A stretch of DNA of 64,000 bases. Source: an uncultured Bacilli bacterium (GTDB lineage Bacteria; Bacillota_I; Bacilli_A; RF39; UBA660). Below, piece by piece: positions 1 to 9,379 of this stretch. The notes under the pieces were generated by a model that ran no database searches, was not told the origin of the DNA, and was given only the letters and a program-made list of their open reading frames with translations. Position 1 is the first letter of the stretch. Each line of letters begins with the position of its first letter. Location: assembly GCA_958413985.1 (NCBI GenBank), contig CATYVZ010000002.1, positions 56,581 through 120,580 on the forward strand, written 5' to 3'. The position numbers and the translations under genes are program-made.

Positions 1-840
1 AAAAGTCGAGCTAGTATAGTAAAGCCTAAATATGGTATTTTAACTAAGATCGGAACAGCGCATTTAGATACTTTTGGTTCACTTGAAAATACTACAAAAG
101 CTAAGTTTGAATTAATTGAATCGTTGCCAGAAAACGGGGTTGCTTTTTTGAATATCGACGATGAATTACAGGTAAATTATCATTTAAAAAATAAGGTTAA
201 AGTTGTTTGGTATGGCTTAAATTCTAATGCTGATGTATATGCTAGTGATATTAAGTATTCTAGCAATGGTATGAATTTTAAAGTTCATTTTAAAAATGAT
301 AAAGAAACTTATGATTTTAAAACTAAACTATTAGGTGAAGCTAATGTTTATAATATTTTAGCTGGTATTGCAGTAGGTAAGGAGTTGGGCTTATCTATTA
401 TTGAATTACAAAGGGGAGTTTTACAAATCAAACCGATCGAACACCGTTTACAGATTAAAAAGTATGGTCGTATTACTTATATTGACGATGCTTATAATTC
501 TAATCCGGTTGGTTCTAAAATGGCTTTAGATGTTTTAAAGTTGATGCCTGGAAAGAAAATTATCATTACTCCTGGTATGATCGAAATGGGTGATAAACAA
601 TATGAAGTTAATTATAACTTTGGCCAGTTTATTGCTAGTAGTGTAGATTTAGCTATTTTAGTTGGTATAGAACAGACTAAGCCGATTCAAAAAGGATTAT
701 TAGATGCTAATTTTAATAAAGATAATTTAATTGTTTTAAATGATGTTAAGGAGGCAATTAGTATTGCTCAAAACTACTTTTTAAATGATGAAACTTATAT
801 TTTATTAGAAAATGATTTGCCGGATATTTTTAACGAATAA
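1..840 (+). CDS. murF: UDP-MurNAc-tripeptide--D-Ala-D-Ala ligase (MurF), 5' end cut by the window
   Basis: The reading frame is open from the first base, so the N-terminal and ATP-binding parts lie outside the window. The visible 279 residues hold the end of the central Mur-ligase domain (a stretch reading TKIGTAHLDTFGS, as in MurF) and the whole C-terminal domain, including YIDDAYNSNPVGSKMAL and ITPGMIEMG. MurF adds D-Ala-D-Ala to the UDP-MurNAc-tripeptide in the cytoplasm, completing the pentapeptide precursor. A TTG at 124 could be taken for a start, but homology continues upstream of it, so it is internal. The gene ends at TAA 838-840. It belongs with murE and mraY further right, but a surface-protein gene and a reverse-strand pair separate it from them. 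Confidence 0.93.
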   Translation, partial: KSRASIVKPKYGILTKIGTAHLDTFGSLENTTKAKFELIESLPENGVAFLNIDDELQVNYHLKNKVKVVWYGLNSNADVYASDIKYSSNGMNFKVHFKNDKETYDFKTKLLGEANVYNILAGIAVGKELGLSIIELQRGVLQIKPIEHRLQIKKYGRITYIDDAYNSNPVGSKMALDVLKLMPGKKIIITPGMIEMGDKQYEVNYNFGQFIASSVDLAILVGIEQTKPIQKGLLDANFNKDNLIVLNDVKEAISIAQNYFLNDETYILLENDLPDIFNE

Positions 841-892
841 GAATTGGTTTAATATTAAATAGTTTTACTTTGATAAATATTTATAAAAAAAT

Positions 893-920
893 AGTTTATT
901 ATTTAAAATAACTGTTTTTT
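893..920 (+). terminator. Probable rho-independent terminator after murF
   Basis: An imperfect AT-rich hairpin (arms near 893-900 and 906-913) is followed by a run of eight T. The equivalent sequence ahead of the second surface-protein copy (52671-52695) forms a better hairpin, which supports the reading. Confidence 0.5.
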
Positions 921-934
921 TTAATTGTTTTAAA

Positions 935-963
935 TTTACTTTTAATAAAATATAAGATATAAT
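935..963 (+). promoter_or_regulatory. Promoter of surface-protein copy A
   Basis: TTTACT (935-940) and TATAAT (958-963) are separated by 17 bases, a good sigma-A type promoter. The ribosome binding site AAAGGTGG (977-984) precedes the ATG at 991. The same promoter and leader occur ahead of copy B. Confidence 0.75.
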
Positions 964-990
964 TAATGTATATGATAAAGGTGGTTAGAT

Positions 991-3900
991 ATGAAGAAAT
1001 GTAATAGTGTCATATTTTTATTGATATTTTTAATTGGTTTTGTCGGATTGTTAACTATGCTAAATGTTAGAGCAGAAGATACTAATATAAGTGGCATTGG
1101 AGGAGAATATGGAGGGGGATCTAATAAAAACCCCAGTGGTAGTGGTGACATTGAAAGTGGAAGTGCCGACAACAGTTGGCCCATGATTACTGATATAACT
1201 AACGATACTGAAAAAAAATATACCATTGATGGCTTACGCGTATCGTTCATAAGATCTGATGGAACAAATTTAGGTAGTAAAGATTATATTAGGGATAACA
1301 CTTATTATACATATGGTAAAGATGGATTAGATAAAAATAATTTTGGAATATATAATAGATTAACATTTGGTTCTGCTATGAGAAACAGAAACGCTACATT
1401 ATATGTCGTTTCTAATAAGCTCAGTAAAGTTTCTTATTCTAAAGATGGAGAAAATATTGAATGGAAAGGCATTTATAGCAATAGTGCGTTGTATAATTAT
1501 ATTTCACCATTGTCAAATTTCATCAATATATTTTCAGAATTTGGTACCGCTGCACAAAATATAGATACTAAAGTAAAAGAATATAATTATTCTAATATGT
1601 TTGACTTTTTCATTGGAGAAGATTTAAATGATAAAAAAAATCAAGAAAGAATTTATAATGCTTTTAACAATTTATTTAAACAAGTGACTGGTACAAATAA
1701 AGATATTGATGACGATGAATATAAAACTGATGGGGATTTATTTGACTTATTTTTAGTATTTGAACCAGTTACACTTATAGAAATATACGATGGAAAAACA
1801 TCTGGTCTTTATCTTGGAACAGCTTATGAATTGGCAGCTCAATCTTATAATGTAAAGGGAAGTTATAGTGGTGTTAATGCTCTTCTTAATTATACTTTAC
1901 CATGTGCCTCATATTTAAATGGACAAACTCTTGTTAATAGCATACCATCATCTTCATCGTTGAAGTCTAAGTTTAATACACAAACATATTTTAATGGTAA
2001 TATTAACATTTCCGTTTCTGGCACTAATTCCCAAACTTGTTATGGTAACAGTCCTGACGGTCTTGGTGACAAAGTTAGAGATTCATCATCTGATGTTGGG
2101 ATGGGTATTATCTGGTTGAGTAGTTATATTAAGACAGTTAATGATTGTGACATTATTAAAAGTAAGATAGGTTGGAATTTATCTGATAATTACTTAAATA
2201 ATTTATATACTAATGGTGGAGTAGAGGCAATATATGAAAAAGTATATAATGAATATGGTAATAATTCTAAAAAACCTATTAATTCTAATTATAAAGCAGG
2301 TTACATATCTTACATAGATGATAATAATAAAACTCAACAAGTAAGTATTTATTGGTTTGTCCAGCAATGTACGTGTTATGGGATATACGATTCTTTTGAT
2401 AATTATTATTCAACAACTTATACAAAAGCCAATAGCCAGGAGATTACCACCATAGGTAATATTTTTGGAGATCAAAATTGGTATGTAGCACCAAAATTAT
2501 CTGAAATGTATTTTGGTAACTTTAAAGATGGTATTCCTAGTAACAATTATAATGAATCAGTAACTTCCACGATTAATGCTTTGAATTTAGATGCAGAAAT
2601 TTTTGAAGAATGGGATATAGATAAATTTGAAGAATTAAATTGTGGTGTTAAGGAAAAAAATTGGTGTGCCCATTATGAGCAATGGCATGATGAAACTATT
2701 AGCAAATATAGTAATCTAAGTGGATATCCAACCATTAACCAAATTAAGAATGCCTCAGATGAAGTTATATTAAGTAAATATAAAGATCAATTTCAAACAA
2801 TGTTAGATGCATATAATCTTAGATATTCCCAGATTAATGGTTTTTCATGGACAATAAATGAAACAGGAAGCAAAAAGAATTCTTACATAGATGAATGTAT
2901 TAAACCGACCACTGATGATGTATCTTGTGATATGATTGATACATTTTATGGTGATAAGATAAATTCTAGTTTAAACTGTGAAACAGTTCGTAACTTTGAT
3001 TTTTCGGCATTCAACAAAAGTCATGGTACTAATATAACAGGTAATTGGTATGCAAATAATTGTGGCTGTGTGGAAGTTGCACCTAAGGACTGTACACCAT
3101 CAAATAATATAGGAACATGTCTAGATGATGGAACGATTTCATATCGAGATTCAAGCGAAGGATTAATAGATGATGAATACTGGAATAGTTGTGTGTTCAA
3201 TGACGATGGTGAATATGATATAAATGTTCATAAAGTATCAGATAAAAACTCAAGTTTAACATATTATGACAGTAACTTAAGTAATGAATATTGTGAAATA
3301 TATTGTATTGAAGATGTAACAGCAACATTACCAAGTCGAAATATTACAGTAGAAGCAGGAAGATGGTTTACAATAGGAAATGGTTACGTTAATGGTAGTA
3401 GAACATGTAGAACAAAATCGATTGATTGGGAGCAATTTGAAGCAGATTTAAAAGAGGCCAATAACAGTGGGAATGTAACAGCGGCAAAAAATATCGTAAA
3501 CAAGATGAAAAGTTGTTACTTTAACATAGATGAAAGCTTAATAGAAAATAATTATGAATATAATGATCTAAATGGTGATGGTAGAGTAACAGCTAGTGAT
3601 TATCTATTGCTTGGACGTTTTGTTCTAGGCTTAGCTACACCAACAGAAGAACAAAAACAATTAGGTGACGTAAATAAAGACGGAGAACTTAATGAAGAAG
3701 ATTATGAACTATTTAAAAAATATATATTAAATATAGACAATACAGTAGAATATCAGTCAACATTTGAAGAAGATGATTTATATAAAGTTGATCCAAAAGC
3801 AACGATTATATATAGCGATAATACATATACATACCAAGGGGAGTTAAAAGCAAATACGACATATGGTGAAATAACAAATGAGCTAATAGGATGTGTAAAG

Positions 3901-4785
3901 AAAACAGTAAAAGTAGGGACAGAAGAAGTTGAGTTATACGATTGTAGTAATGGATATGCTACTGCAACTAGAACAGCAAAGACCACATTTAGTTTAAACG
4001 AAGGAGTTTACCAATATGTATTAAAAAAGAACAACTTATCTGTTCATGCCTATGAAATAAGTAATTATACTGATCTTGACTTTACGAACAATTATATCAA
4101 TATAGGATTTTCTAATTTTCCAGTATCATATTCGACAAAAGCCGGAATATATGGAACAATGCATAACCAAGGCCAATTTGATATAAACTATTCAAACTTA
4201 GGTCATGTAAATGGAACAAGAAGCAGTGTTGATACAATTTTATCAACAGTGAATAATGCGACATATGGAAAATGGGAATGTGAATATAGTGTCTATGATG
4301 GTTTAATACCAGATCCAGATGAAAATAAAGATAAAGGAGGAATAAACGTTATATATCGTCCAATCGATTTAATCACCCCATTTCCAGATATCGATGCTAG
4401 CAATCGAGAAACAGGATCAAATTGGTGTGGAAGTAATGGAGATTGTAGTTATGATAATGATGTAGTTATAAAATATATCAACAATAATCGAGGAGTAGAT
4501 GATTATGAATTATACCAACAAGAACCAATGTATACATTCATATTAACGCCATCAGTTATAACAGAGATAAGAAGATATAACAAAGAGAATAGTTATGCCT
4601 CATATACAGGGACATTAAATGGGAAAAGTTATGATTATAAATGTCAAAATGGTCGAACATGTATCAGTGATTATTTAACATATCTTATCGATATTACAGG
4701 AGCGAAGAATCAATCTGGGACATGTGTTGCTGATCAATTTAGAAGTTATAATGATTCGACTAGTTTTGAAAATTGTCGTTATTAA
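991..4785 (+). CDS. Large secreted cysteine-rich protein with a dockerin domain, copy A
   Basis: 1264 residues. The N-terminus is a signal peptide: basic start, hydrophobic core to about residue 25, and likely cleavage after VRA. No LPXTG motif, lipobox or C-terminal membrane segment is seen. Residues about 859-914 form a type I dockerin: two calcium-loop repeats, DLNGDGRVTASD and DVNKDGELNEED, each followed by a helix. Dockerins bind cohesin domains on scaffolds or at the cell surface, and no cohesin is visible here. The rest is rich in Cys, Asn, Ser and Tyr, and I recognise no enzymatic domain. Residues 661-1264 appear identical to the end of copy B (52764-56498), while the N-terminal half is a patchwork of nearly identical and divergent blocks. 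The role is unknown; an adhesin or extracellular assembly protein is an inference. Confidence 0.85.
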   Translation: MKKCNSVIFLLIFLIGFVGLLTMLNVRAEDTNISGIGGEYGGGSNKNPSGSGDIESGSADNSWPMITDITNDTEKKYTIDGLRVSFIRSDGTNLGSKDYIRDNTYYTYGKDGLDKNNFGIYNRLTFGSAMRNRNATLYVVSNKLSKVSYSKDGENIEWKGIYSNSALYNYISPLSNFINIFSEFGTAAQNIDTKVKEYNYSNMFDFFIGEDLNDKKNQERIYNAFNNLFKQVTGTNKDIDDDEYKTDGDLFDLFLVFEPVTLIEIYDGKTSGLYLGTAYELAAQSYNVKGSYSGVNALLNYTLPCASYLNGQTLVNSIPSSSSLKSKFNTQTYFNGNINISVSGTNSQTCYGNSPDGLGDKVRDSSSDVGMGIIWLSSYIKTVNDCDIIKSKIGWNLSDNYLNNLYTNGGVEAIYEKVYNEYGNNSKKPINSNYKAGYISYIDDNNKTQQVSIYWFVQQCTCYGIYDSFDNYYSTTYTKANSQEITTIGNIFGDQNWYVAPKLSEMYFGNFKDGIPSNNYNESVTSTINALNLDAEIFEEWDIDKFEELNCGVKEKNWCAHYEQWHDETISKYSNLSGYPTINQIKNASDEVILSKYKDQFQTMLDAYNLRYSQINGFSWTINETGSKKNSYIDECIKPTTDDVSCDMIDTFYGDKINSSLNCETVRNFDFSAFNKSHGTNITGNWYANNCGCVEVAPKDCTPSNNIGTCLDDGTISYRDSSEGLIDDEYWNSCVFNDDGEYDINVHKVSDKNSSLTYYDSNLSNEYCEIYCIEDVTATLPSRNITVEAGRWFTIGNGYVNGSRTCRTKSIDWEQFEADLKEANNSGNVTAAKNIVNKMKSCYFNIDESLIENNYEYNDLNGDGRVTASDYLLLGRFVLGLATPTEEQKQLGDVNKDGELNEEDYELFKKYILNIDNTVEYQSTFEEDDLYKVDPKATIIYSDNTYTYQGELKANTTYGEITNELIGCVKKTVKVGTEEVELYDCSNGYATATRTAKTTFSLNEGVYQYVLKKNNLSVHAYEISNYTDLDFTNNYINIGFSNFPVSYSTKAGIYGTMHNQGQFDINYSNLGHVNGTRSSVDTILSTVNNATYGKWECEYSVYDGLIPDPDENKDKGGINVIYRPIDLITPFPDIDASNRETGSNWCGSNGDCSYDNDVVIKYINNNRGVDDYELYQQEPMYTFILTPSVITEIRRYNKENSYASYTGTLNGKSYDYKCQNGRTCISDYLTYLIDITGAKNQSGTCVADQFRSYNDSTSFENCRY

Positions 4786-4788
4786 ATC
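2970..4788 (+). repeat. Long direct repeat, copy A of about 1.82 kb
   Basis: This stretch matches 54683-56501 with a constant offset of 51713 bases. The lines I compared by eye show no difference, synonymous sites included. Homology stops at the left where ttctaG becomes ttctaA, and at the right three bases after the stop codon. It encodes the C-terminal 604 residues of both surface proteins. Confidence 0.9.
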
Positions 4789-4806
4789 ATTTTATTGCAA
4801 GAAAAA

Positions 4807-4832
4807 GCCACACCAATAAGGTGTGGTTTAAT
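4807..4832. terminator. Bidirectional terminator between copy A and murE-like gene
   Basis: Perfect stem CCACACC (4808-4814) / GGTGTGG (4820-4826) with loop AATAA. A-rich sequence lies on the left and T-rich on the right, so it can stop transcription from both converging genes. Confidence 0.75.
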
Positions 4833-4843
4833 TTAGGAAAATT

Positions 4844-6256
4844 TTATGTTTTATGTAATAAATTTTTTAAATGTTTTTTAGTTTCTTCAAGATCGGAAAA
4901 TTCGATGATTTTATCTTTTAATATTTGATAATTATCGCTTCCTTTACCAATAATTAAAATAATATCATTTTTCTTGGCCATATTTATGGCTTTTTTTATG
5001 GCTTCGCTTCGATCTAAGATTATTTCATAATTCTTATAGTTTTTAACTTCACTAATTAAATCATGAGCTATATCTAAAGGGTCTTCACCTCTTGGATCTT
5101 GACTGGTTACTATTGCATAATCACAGTTAGAAATAACAGCATAACCTTTACTAGCTCTTTTGCTTTTATCTCTTTCACCAGGTTCAGAGAAAACGACGAT
5201 CAACCTGTTGTGTTTTAAACTGTTCATAAACTGTAATAGATTATTAATGCCATTTGGAGTATGCGCATAATCGATCACTATTTTAAAATCTTGTCCTAAA
5301 TCGACATTTTCTAAACGACCACTTATTTTAATATCTTTAATTCTTGAAATTAATTTATTAATATCATAACCTAAAGAAACTAAAGCTAAAATCGCAGCAC
5401 ACAAATTATAAACGTTAAACATTGCCACTAAAGGACTGATAATTTCATATTCTTTATTCTGATAGACGATTTTAAATTGAGTTTGATCTTTTTTTAAAAT
5501 AACATCTTTAAAATATAAATCATTGTCACTATCTTTGCCATAAGTATATACTTTAGAACAATGCTTTAAAACTTCATGGAAGTGTTCATCATCTTTATTT
5601 AAAATGCAAGGACCGTTGGTATTATCGAAAAGTTTACATTTGCATGCAATATAATTTTCTAATGTTTTGTGAGTGTTTAAGTGCTCTTTAGTTATGTTAG
5701 TTAAAATACTACAATCAAATTTAATTCCAGCGACACGATCATAGTATAAAGCTTCACTAGATACTTCCATACTGACAGCTTGAATGTTGTTTTTAACCAT
5801 ATCAGCAAAAAGAGGAACGGTTTTATCTAAACTAGGAGTAGTATTGCTAGTCTTTTCTTGATATGTGTTATAGAAAATACCATTAGTACCAATGTAAGCA
5901 CTATTATCGATTAGTTGATAAATAATAGTTGCAACAGTTGTTTTTCCATCGGTTCCAGTCACGCCGATCATCGTCAATTTATCAGTCGGATAATGATAAA
6001 ATTTATGGATAATTTGATTGAAAATTTGGTTAGGATCATCCACTCTAATAACAGGAACAGGTTTAGGATTTATTTTGTTTTTTACAATAATAGCACTGGC
6101 TCCTTTTTTAATCGCATCATCGATAAATAGATGACGATCCATCGTTTTACTATCGATACATATAAATAAATCACCTTTTTTGACATTGACTGAATTAGTT
6201 TTAATGCCAGTTATTTCAACATCATAGGAGCAGTTAATAAGTTCGTTTAATTTCAT
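4844..6256 (-). CDS. MurE-like UDP-MurNAc-tripeptide ligase, first paralogue
   Basis: 470 residues with all three Mur-ligase domains. The P-loop reads GVTGTDGKTT. NTTPS and the KCKLF region hold the substrate contacts and the carbamylated lysine, and a C-terminal VIDYAHTPNG is present. MurE enzymes add the third amino acid to UDP-MurNAc-L-Ala-D-Glu. In diaminopimelate-adding enzymes the C-terminal motif is DNPR; here the aligned residues are QDPR (in SQDPRGEDP), so the amino acid specificity may differ. The ATG at 6256 overlaps the stop of the upstream secreted amidase gene (ATGA), which means translational coupling. A second MurE with a true DNPR motif lies 1.8 kb away. Lysine-type specificity or a non-canonical ligase are the alternatives. 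Confidence 0.85.
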   Translation of the reverse strand: MKLNELINCSYDVEITGIKTNSVNVKKGDLFICIDSKTMDRHLFIDDAIKKGASAIIVKNKINPKPVPVIRVDDPNQIFNQIIHKFYHYPTDKLTMIGVTGTDGKTTVATIIYQLIDNSAYIGTNGIFYNTYQEKTSNTTPSLDKTVPLFADMVKNNIQAVSMEVSSEALYYDRVAGIKFDCSILTNITKEHLNTHKTLENYIACKCKLFDNTNGPCILNKDDEHFHEVLKHCSKVYTYGKDSDNDLYFKDVILKKDQTQFKIVYQNKEYEIISPLVAMFNVYNLCAAILALVSLGYDINKLISRIKDIKISGRLENVDLGQDFKIVIDYAHTPNGINNLLQFMNSLKHNRLIVVFSEPGERDKSKRASKGYAVISNCDYAIVTSQDPRGEDPLDIAHDLISEVKNYKNYEIILDRSEAIKKAINMAKKNDIILIIGKGSDNYQILKDKIIEFSDLEETKKHLKNLLHKT

Positions 6257-7986
6257 TGTTTCACCTTCTTAATCATAGTAACAGTAATAATCATCGTTAA
6301 AAGAATAAAATAATTTTCTTTATCAAATGTTTGTTTCGTCGTTATTATTGGTTGTTCATATTGATAAATTAAATTGTCGATATTAGTAACATTCCCATCG
6401 AAATTAATAAAATAATCGATAACTTCATTGTTGATAGTTTTATACTTAGGGTCATCTTTATATTGTTCATAGTAATCGATTAAACGATTAATTTCTTCAG
6501 GCACTTTATATAAACTAGGGGCGATACTAGGCGTTTGATAGTAATTATTTAAATTTTCATAGGCACTAGCAATTTGATAGATAATCTTTTCGTTGTTAGC
6601 TTGAGCCATTATTTCCATACCATAAGGTAGATTATTATGATAGCCCATTAAAACACTCATAGCTGGAAAACCAATTAAAGGAGCAGTATCTGAACTAGGT
6701 GTATGAATAGTTTCATATTTGGCTTCTTCGTTAGTATAAAGTAAAGTTTTAAGAGTAGGGTAAATAATTGCGTCGATTGCATTTTTCTCAAATATATTAT
6801 TAGCAGTTTTGATATTATTATTTCGATTGTTTATATAACTTTTATAATTAGAAGTTAATTTATAGTCATGGTTGCAATAATAATTGTTATATCCTTCGAT
6901 ATATGCAGTATAACCACCATTTTTAATTAAATCATCTAAACTTTTAATTTTACTGGAAGTATTTTGAATATATTGATTGAAATTGTAACACATAGTAGTG
7001 GCATCAAATTGATAATTTAAATAAAAACTATCTAAATAAATTATTTTTGCGCCTAAGTTTTCTAAATCTTTTATAGCATCATTCATCATGTCATAGATGA
7101 ATTGATCGGTTTTGCCATAAGCAATACTTGTACTGTTGGTATTAGGATTCATAAAATTTTTAATGACGGCAATCGTAATTCCTTCTAAAGATTTATTTAA
7201 ATAATCCTCATATTTAACATCGCTTTCGTCGATTAGATCTAAAACGATCGCACTATCACTAACATATTTAGTAATAACTCCTAAAGTATCTCTAGTTTCT
7301 TCAAATTTGATCACTCCATCGGTATTGATTAAGTCAAAAGTTGGCCTTATTCCAACTACTCCATTAGCGCTACTAGGAACTCTAACGGAACTTCCAGTAT
7401 CAGTGCCTAAAGCGAAAACAGCTAAATTACTGGCCACACTGACAGCACTACCACCAGATGAACCATAAGATGAATATAAAGTATTGTAAGCATTATAAGT
7501 GTCGCCAAAACTGCTATGTGTATAAATAGCATTAAAAGCAAATTCATCCATATTTGCCTTAGCAATAACAATCGCGCCGTTATCGATTAACTTTTGTACT
7601 GCTTGAGCATTTTCATATGGGTAAGAATCTAATAGACCACTAGCGCCATTAGTAGTTGGCATTCCTTTAACGTCGATGTTGTCTTTAACAATTACTGGCA
7701 ACCCATGAATTAAGCTTCTTCTTCCATTTGTCTGATATTCTAAATCTAACTTTCTAGCTTCTTCTAAAGCATTTTCATTGATTGTAATTAAAGCATTATA
7801 TTGTTCATTATAAGCATCAATTCGCTCTAAATATAATTTGACGATCTTTTCATAGTTTAAGTAACCTTTATCGACATATTCTTGAATTTCATAGATGGTT
7901 AATTCATTAATATCGATGACTGCTTGTTCGTATGCTAAAACTTTAAGAGGAATTAGCAAAACAAGAAGAAATATAAATTTTTTCAT
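6253..7986 (-). CDS. Secreted or membrane-tethered amidase-signature family hydrolase
   Basis: 577 residues. An N-terminal signal peptide (KKFIFLLVLLIPLKVLA) and a C-terminal hydrophobic segment ending in KKVKQ suggest export and anchoring. The catalytic core of the amidase signature family (GatA-like Ser-cisSer-Lys) is clear: VIVKDNIDVKG holds the Lys, SSYGSSGGSA the cis-Ser and GTDTGSSVRVP the nucleophile. These enzymes hydrolyse amide bonds, but the substrate cannot be told from sequence. Cytoplasmic GatA subunits have no signal peptide, so this is not the tRNA amidotransferase. The stop overlaps the start of the MurE-like gene by four bases, so the two are made together and may act on wall peptides; that link is inference. 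The start has a good GGTGG site just upstream. Confidence 0.87.
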   Translation of the reverse strand: MKKFIFLLVLLIPLKVLAYEQAVIDINELTIYEIQEYVDKGYLNYEKIVKLYLERIDAYNEQYNALITINENALEEARKLDLEYQTNGRRSLIHGLPVIVKDNIDVKGMPTTNGASGLLDSYPYENAQAVQKLIDNGAIVIAKANMDEFAFNAIYTHSSFGDTYNAYNTLYSSYGSSGGSAVSVASNLAVFALGTDTGSSVRVPSSANGVVGIRPTFDLINTDGVIKFEETRDTLGVITKYVSDSAIVLDLIDESDVKYEDYLNKSLEGITIAVIKNFMNPNTNSTSIAYGKTDQFIYDMMNDAIKDLENLGAKIIYLDSFYLNYQFDATTMCYNFNQYIQNTSSKIKSLDDLIKNGGYTAYIEGYNNYYCNHDYKLTSNYKSYINNRNNNIKTANNIFEKNAIDAIIYPTLKTLLYTNEEAKYETIHTPSSDTAPLIGFPAMSVLMGYHNNLPYGMEIMAQANNEKIIYQIASAYENLNNYYQTPSIAPSLYKVPEEINRLIDYYEQYKDDPKYKTINNEVIDYFINFDGNVTNIDNLIYQYEQPIITTKQTFDKENYFILLTMIITVTMIKKVKQ

Positions 7987-8051
7987 GTTACCACCACCTA
8001 TATTTTACCACACTTTTTCTTTATTTGAATAAAATATAGTGGGTGATTAAG

Positions 8052-9365
8052 TTGAATATTAAAGATGATTCACGAAAAGTAAAAAGTGGCGATACTTTTG
8101 TGGCTTTGAAGAAAGTAAACGATGGCCACGATTATATTTTAGATGCTATTAAAAATGGTGCTACTAAGATAGTAGCAAATCAAGGATCTTATGATGTTGA
8201 AACAATTATTGTAAAAGATACTCATAAGTATTTAGTTGATTATTTATATGATAATTATTATGATCAGATAAAAGATTTAAAATTGATTGGTATGACAGGA
8301 ACTAATGGTAAAACGACGACATGTTTTTTGCTTTATCAAGCATTAAATAAACTAAATATCAAATGTGCTTATATTGGGACGATCGGTTTTTATTTAGAAC
8401 AAAAAGTTAGAAATCTTCGTAATACCACTCCTGATATTTTAGAAATTTATGAGTTGTTATTGGAATGCGTTAAAAATGATGTTAAATATGTGGTGATGGA
8501 GTGTAGTAGTCAAGCTTTAGATATGCATCGTTTAGATCGCTTAAAGTTCGATTATGGAATTTTTTCTAATATTACAGAGGATCATTTAGATTATCATAAG
8601 ACAATCGATAATTATGTTAAAGCTAAACAGATCTTGTTTGATAATGTTACTTTAAAAACCATAGTCAATTATGATGATTCTTATAAAAAATATTTTTTAA
8701 AGGACAACAGTATAACTTATGGTTTAAATGGTGGAGATTATCATTTGACAGATTATGATATAAATTTAAAGGGAAGTACTTTTAAAGTTAACGGAATTGG
8801 TTATAAAACAAAATTAATTGGGAAACATAACTTGTATAATGTATTAGTTGTAATTTCATTTTTAAGTGAGTTAGGATTAGATTCGCAAATTGTCAGTGAA
8901 TTAACTTCGCCACCGGGGAGAATGGATATAATTAGCAAAGATAAAAATTTAATTGTTGTCGATTATGCGCATACTCCTGATGCTATAAAAAAAATAATTG
9001 CAACAGTAAAAGAATTAAAACCTAATAAAATCATTACGATAATTGGTTGTGGTGGCGATCGTGATAGGTTTAAGCGTCCTGTTATGAGTAATTTAGCATG
9101 TACAGGTAGCGATAATGTTATTTTTACTATGGATAATCCTCGAAGTGAAAATCCTAATAACATAATTTCTGATATGTTACATAACCTTGACAAATATAAC
9201 TACGAAATTATTTTAAATCGAAAGAAAGCCATTATAAAGGGTATACAAATGTTAGATAAAAATGATATACTATTAGTGTTAGGGAAGGGACATGAAAATT
9301 ATCAAATTATCAATGGAATAAAATATGATTTTGATGACCGAAAAATAGTACTAGAAAATATATAA
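8052..9365 (+). CDS. murE: UDP-MurNAc-tripeptide ligase (MurE), second paralogue
   Basis: 437 residues from the TTG at 8052, chosen because GGGTG (8041-8045) sits six bases upstream; an in-frame GTG at 8043 overlaps that site. Motifs: DDSRKV near the start, P-loop GMTGTNGKTTT, NTTPD, the YVKAKQILF lysine, VVDYAHTPD, and the DNPRSENP signature that binds meso-diaminopimelate in MurE. It is therefore the likely housekeeping enzyme adding DAP to the nucleotide precursor. The N-terminal domain starts only a few residues before the DSR motif, about 20 residues shorter than most MurE. mraY follows 14 bases downstream, so the two form an operon. It shares its upstream region with the divergent amidase gene. 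Confidence 0.9.
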   Translation: MNIKDDSRKVKSGDTFVALKKVNDGHDYILDAIKNGATKIVANQGSYDVETIIVKDTHKYLVDYLYDNYYDQIKDLKLIGMTGTNGKTTTCFLLYQALNKLNIKCAYIGTIGFYLEQKVRNLRNTTPDILEIYELLLECVKNDVKYVVMECSSQALDMHRLDRLKFDYGIFSNITEDHLDYHKTIDNYVKAKQILFDNVTLKTIVNYDDSYKKYFLKDNSITYGLNGGDYHLTDYDINLKGSTFKVNGIGYKTKLIGKHNLYNVLVVISFLSELGLDSQIVSELTSPPGRMDIISKDKNLIVVDYAHTPDAIKKIIATVKELKPNKIITIIGCGGDRDRFKRPVMSNLACTGSDNVIFTMDNPRSENPNNIISDMLHNLDKYNYEIILNRKKAIIKGIQMLDKNDILLVLGKGHENYQIINGIKYDFDDRKIVLENI

Positions 9366-9379
9366 TTGGAGATGATGAT

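Noticed and set aside
124..840. MurF starting at the TTG at 124
   Set aside because: MurF homology continues upstream in the same frame to base 1, so the gene is cut by the window edge.
3753..3986. Antisense frame inside copy A, with an identical partner at 55466-55699
   Set aside because: Both lie inside the conserved sense coding region and are identical only because the DNA is repeated; no ribosome site.
6253..7986. GatA subunit of the tRNA amidotransferase
   Set aside because: It has a signal peptide and a C-terminal membrane segment, and gatB and gatC are not adjacent.
8043..8051. GTG start for the second MurE
   Set aside because: The GTG is part of the ribosome site; the TTG at 8052 has correct spacing. 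The same reasoning moved the starts of the PFOR, KilA-N, GerQ, Fic, helicase, response regulator, RimM, DnaE and thioredoxin genes.
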